Positions 6,465 to 9,084 of a stretch of DNA of 9,084 nt are shown here, one piece after another (positions within the stretch are counted from its first letter, which is position 1; each line of letters begins with the position of its first letter). The DNA is from CBDUZS01 sp965371785 (GTDB lineage: Bacteria; Fermentibacterota; Fermentibacteria; Fermentibacterales; JCC-6). The translations under genes were made by a program, and so were the position numbers. The notes beneath the pieces are model-generated. The model had not been told where the DNA came from, did no database searches, and saw only the letters and a list, made by a program, of their open reading frames with translations. Location: the NCBI GenBank assembly GCA_965371785.1, contig CBDUZS010000083.1, forward strand, positions 1-9,084, written 5' to 3'.

Positions 6465-7478
6465 TCAGTACTTCCGTCCCGAAACGGCAAGGATTGCAGC
6501 AAACGCAAACGCCGGCGCAACCAGCAGGAGATCGGGATAGGTTATCAATCCTGCGAGAAATCCTCTCATCCCGCCCTTTCTCACCGATGCGATCCAGAAT
6601 CCCAGGTGACCAAAGGTAACGAACAGCAGCCCAGCCAGAGCAATCCAGGCTCCCGGGCTGGAACCGAGAAGCAGGATGGAGATCCCGAAGGGAATTCCCC
6701 AGACTCCTGCGGCACCGGTAAGAACGGGCATCATCTCACCCGGGCTCGCCATCGATACCGAAGGAGTTCCATGCTCCCTTCCCCTCCTCATCAGGTACAG
6801 AGATTTTGCTACCATCATCTTCCAGTCGTAGCCCATGAGCTTTTGCAGGGTGTACTCCCTCAGATGAAACACTTCGATACCGGGTGCGAGGAGTATCCTT
6901 CCTCCTGCTCCGGTCAGCCTGGCAGCGAAATCGGCATCCTCTACGGTTGCACCGGATATTTTTTCGTCGAAGCCACCTAGTTTCAGGAACATATCCCTGC
7001 TCACGGCAAAGAAGAACGTACCACAGCCGTTGATGTACTTCTTTCTTATCCGTCTGGTGAACGTATAGAAGTAGTAGAAATTCTTGTAGAAAGTTGCCGG
7101 GCTCTTCCCGGCCGATTCGCGGCTGTACACCGCCTGTACGGCGTCTGCTTTCTCTTCAATCCTGTCTGCGAGCATGCTCCTCCAGCCGGATGGAACGACT
7201 GCATCACTGTCCACGAACAGGAGCCAGTCGGATTCGGCTGCGAAAGCACCCGTATTCCTTGTTCCGGCTGCACCCGGTCTGCCCGAGCTCTCGATCACTC
7301 TCACACCGAGAGAGCGGGCGACATCCGGTGAACCGTCACTCGAACGGTCATCGACGACGATCAGCTCGTCACCCTGTCGAAGCCCGCTCTTCAGCGGTTC
7401 GAGAACCTCCCGGAGATGCTCACTGCTGTTGTGTACCGGTACTATTACCGCTAACGTCGTTTTCTGAATTTCCTGCAT
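6465..7478 (-). CDS. Family 2 glycosyltransferase with C-terminal membrane helices (minus strand)
   Basis: 337 residues from ATG 7478, the only sensible start before the first strand (LAVIVPVHNSSE, 9-20). GT2 motifs: VVDDRSSDGS (41-50; D43, D44), VDSDAVVP (89-96, metal-binding DSD at 90-92) and TVEDADF (178-184, E180, D181). Note DDRS where DDGS is more usual. Two to three membrane helices lie at about 252-335 and the protein ends SGRKY. Order of domains, the KNFYYFYTF segment (132-140) and the tail match the plus-strand GT2 at 2880-3962 (YQNLYYYHAL, TGKRY), so the two are probably paralogues. It overlaps the upstream radical SAM gene by 28 nt and ends 1 nt before the next start, so it is co-transcribed. 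No strong ribosome site is seen. Likely inner-face sugar transferase; donor and acceptor unknown. Confidence 0.93.
   Translation of the reverse strand: MQEIQKTTLAVIVPVHNSSEHLREVLEPLKSGLRQGDELIVVDDRSSDGSPDVARSLGVRVIESSGRPGAAGTRNTGAFAAESDWLLFVDSDAVVPSGWRSMLADRIEEKADAVQAVYSRESAGKSPATFYKNFYYFYTFTRRIRKKYINGCGTFFFAVSRDMFLKLGGFDEKISGATVEDADFAARLTGAGGRILLAPGIEVFHLREYTLQKLMGYDWKMMVAKSLYLMRRGREHGTPSVSMASPGEMMPVLTGAAGVWGIPFGISILLLGSSPGAWIALAGLLFVTFGHLGFWIASVRKGGMRGFLAGLITYPDLLLVAPAFAFAAILAVSGRKY
6471..6475 (-). promoter_or_regulatory. Ribosome binding site supporting the TTG start of the GT-C gene
   Basis: GGAAG on the minus strand lies 7 nt before TTG 6463, within the last codons of the preceding GT2. 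This favours the short form of the membrane protein over starts further upstream. Confidence 0.5.
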
Positions 7479-8899
7479 ATCGAAGCGAACTGCTCCCCCA
7501 CCATTTGCATAAGGCTCAACCCTCCGCGGAAAACGGCTCTGAGCTGGAAGGGCGACATGATGTTCCTGAGCCTGTAAAGGAGAAAACCGGGTCTGAGGAA
7601 ATACCTTATGTAAGCCAGTCTCCTGAGCTCCATTATCTCCTCAGCGGTCATCGTGAACGGAACGAAACAGGGCCGATCGAGCAGCATGCCCTGGTCCGAG
7701 AGGTTTTCAGACATGCGACCGAAGCGTCCCTGCTGAATTCCCTTGTACAGAGGTGTGCCGGGAAACGGTGTAATAGGGAAGAACTCCACCGTGAACGAGC
7801 CCAGCTCCTTTGCTAACTCGATCGTCTGAAGCCCCTCTTCAAAAGTTTCTCCCGGTATGCCGAATATGTAGGTCGTGTGAGTCTTGATGCCGACACTGTG
7901 TGTCAACCTGACAGCACGGCGAATCTGCTCGATGGTCTCGTTCTTCATCAGGGTGTCGAGGTTCTTCTGGATTCCGCTCTCGACTCCGTAGTTGATACAC
8001 CAGCACCCGGCTGCCTTCATCGCGGAAAGGATATTCCTGTCAACGGAATCTGCTCTGCAGGAAACCCACCATCGTACGTTTAGACCCCTGGAGATTATTT
8101 CTCGACAGAGTCCGAGCACGTGCTCGTGGCTGTGAGTGAAGTGCTCGTCCCAGAACTTGATCTCCCTGGCACCGAGGGACCGGACGTAGTACTCCATTTC
8201 ATCGACGATCCGAACCGGGTCTCTCAGGCGGATCTCCCGGTCGTACATCTTGTAGCAGTACAGACATGTTCCGTTGCATCCCCTGCTTGCAAGCATCTGG
8301 ACTGCAGGGACTGTGGAAACCTGCTCGAAGCTGGGGTAGTAGCGATCCATCTCGCAGAGATCAACCGCGGGGAACGGCAGTTCGTCCAGATCTTCAAGCA
8401 TCGGTCTGGGAGGGGTGGACAGGATCCGCTCACCGTCACGGTACATCAGACCTCTGACCGAGCCGAGTGTCCTGTCCTCTTCGATCGCGCTGATCAATTC
8501 ACGGGAGGTTATCTCGCCCTCGCCGATAACGATCACGTCCAGAGAAGGACATTCCTTCATGAGCCTGCCGGGCATGGCGGTTGCACCATGACCGCCTATG
8601 AAGGTGACGATTCCGGGGCTTTCCGCTTTAACCGCCCGTATGAAGGATTCCGCCTTGTCCCAGAGGAGGCTGATCACGTAGACACCAAGGGCATCGGCTC
8701 TGAATTCGAGGACTTTTTGAGTCATTTCCTCATTCGTGTAGAAGAAACCCTCAAGAAAAAGTATCTCATGCCCGGCAGAGCGGAGAATGGCGGCGATGTA
8801 CTGAAGCCCGGGAGTGGGCCAGCAGCCGGAGATCCCCCTGGTATCTTTCGCGCGGATGTCATCAGGTCCCCAGGGGGGAACCACAAGGGCAACCCTCAA
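7451..8899 (-). CDS. B12-binding-type radical SAM protein C (BchE-like architecture)
   Basis: 482 residues from TTG 8899, giving MRVALVVPPWGP, which aligns with the first strand of the other two radical SAM proteins here. GGGGGA lies 6 nt upstream of it. A TTG at 8923 would add eight residues and cannot be excluded. The N-terminal cobalamin-binding-like domain has IGGHGATAMP (101-110) and VIGEGEITS (124-132). The [4Fe-4S] motif is CNGTCLYC (C208, C212, C215), then FWDEHFTHS, YGVESGIQKNLD and FGIPGET. The tail RYFLRPGFLLYRLRN followed by a hydrophobic and basic end resembles that of radical SAM B, and the two proteins look related along their length. It is the first gene of a four-gene operon with glycosyltransferases. 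Probably a radical methyltransferase, cyclase or similar C-C/C-H chemistry enzyme; substrate unknown. Confidence 0.94.
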   Translation of the reverse strand: MRVALVVPPWGPDDIRAKDTRGISGCWPTPGLQYIAAILRSAGHEILFLEGFFYTNEEMTQKVLEFRADALGVYVISLLWDKAESFIRAVKAESPGIVTFIGGHGATAMPGRLMKECPSLDVIVIGEGEITSRELISAIEEDRTLGSVRGLMYRDGERILSTPPRPMLEDLDELPFPAVDLCEMDRYYPSFEQVSTVPAVQMLASRGCNGTCLYCYKMYDREIRLRDPVRIVDEMEYYVRSLGAREIKFWDEHFTHSHEHVLGLCREIISRGLNVRWWVSCRADSVDRNILSAMKAAGCWCINYGVESGIQKNLDTLMKNETIEQIRRAVRLTHSVGIKTHTTYIFGIPGETFEEGLQTIELAKELGSFTVEFFPITPFPGTPLYKGIQQGRFGRMSENLSDQGMLLDRPCFVPFTMTAEEIMELRRLAYIRYFLRPGFLLYRLRNIMSPFQLRAVFRGGLSLMQMVGEQFASICRKFRKRR

Positions 8900-8905
8900 A
8901 GAACG

Positions 8906-8911
8906 TCCCCC
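8906..8911 (-). promoter_or_regulatory. Possible ribosome binding site for radical SAM C
   Basis: GGGGGA on the minus strand lies 6 nt before TTG 8899. It is not an ideal match, but its spacing and the family-like MRVALVVPP start both favour 8899. The alternative TTG 8923 has GGAGA about 12 nt upstream, which is rather far. Confidence 0.4.
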
Positions 8912-8976
8912 AAATCGAATCAAGGGGAATCGACGTCTCCAGTCGGGAGAGTGTCAAATCCCCGTCTACCGTATCG

Positions 8977-9005
8977 AGTATAACCCGGTGAATCCTACCT
9001 GCCCA
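8977..9005 (-). promoter_or_regulatory. Candidate sigma70-type promoter for the radical SAM C / glycosyltransferase operon
   Basis: On the minus strand TATACT (8977-8982) is a good -10, and TGGGCA (9000-9005) matches four of six -35 positions with a 17-bp spacer. Transcription would begin near 8970, giving a leader of about 70 nt before TTG 8899. No other gene-free region precedes this operon. It is a consensus match only. Confidence 0.4.
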
Positions 9006-9084
9006 CAACTCCCATCACGATGAGATGACCATGTAAGCCGGGCATCGGACAATCAACCAGCCACTCCCTGATCTCCAGGAGAAT
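8995..9084 (-). CDS. Possible C-terminal end of an upstream gene (uncertain)
   Basis: One minus-strand frame is open from the right edge to a TAG at 8997-8995, giving 29 codons ending HLIVMGVVGR. A second frame is open for 22 codons to a TGA at 9017-9015. This is too short to identify and could be chance. The competing reading is that the edge is a divergent intergenic region: AGGAG at 9077-9081 on the plus strand could be a ribosome site for a gene that starts just outside. Confidence 0.18.
   Translation of the reverse strand: MLLEIREWLVDCPMPGLHGHLIVMGVVGR

Noticed and set aside
7094..7816. 240-codon plus-strand open frame across the GT2/radical SAM C junction
   Set aside because: Rich in Arg, Ser and Pro, as expected of an out-of-frame reading, and opposite two well-supported genes.
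8120..8983. 287-codon plus-strand open frame opposite radical SAM C
   Set aside because: It lies wholly over a gene with clear family motifs, shows no recognisable motif of its own and has no convincing ribosome site; a long antisense frame is common in GC-rich codon use.

Overview
This window is bacterial DNA: tightly packed genes, Shine-Dalgarno sites, start/stop overlaps and several TTG starts. Base composition is moderately GC-rich by eye. No rRNA, tRNA, mobile element or CRISPR signature is visible, and nothing fixes the species. The divergence of the proteins and the gene content suggest an uncultured or poorly studied lineage, which is inference. Seven genes account for almost all of the sequence: three cobalamin-binding-type radical SAM enzymes and four glycosyltransferases (three GT2 proteins and one polytopic GT-C-type membrane enzyme).

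Layout. From the right edge leftwards, a four-gene minus-strand operon runs from 8899 to 3969: radical SAM enzyme C (TTG start) -> GT2 with membrane tail -> GT-C membrane glycosyltransferase (TTG start) -> soluble DPM1-like GT2. The junctions are a 28-nt overlap, a 1-nt gap and a 4-nt ATGA overlap, so the genes are probably translated together. A sigma70-like promoter candidate lies at 8977-9005. A plus-strand GT2 (2880-3962) converges on this operon with only 6 bp between the stop codons. It diverges from a second minus-strand operon (2708 to beyond the left edge) that encodes radical SAM enzyme B (TTG start) and then radical SAM enzyme A (cut by the window edge), joined by a TGATG stop/start overlap. 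The divergent region (2709-2879) holds a 9-bp inverted repeat.

How the genes may work together. The DPM1-like GT2 probably makes a polyprenyl-phosphate sugar, and the GT-C enzyme encoded just before it probably uses that donor on the outer face of the membrane. The two other GT2 proteins share an architecture (catalytic domain, then C-terminal membrane helices, ending SGRKY/TGKRY) and look like paralogues. Radical SAM enzymes B and C also look like paralogues, each next to one of those GT2s. I read this as a duplicated 'radical SAM + membrane GT2' module built around a lipid-linked sugar module, plausibly making or modifying a glycolipid or surface glycan. No substrate can be named from sequence alone.
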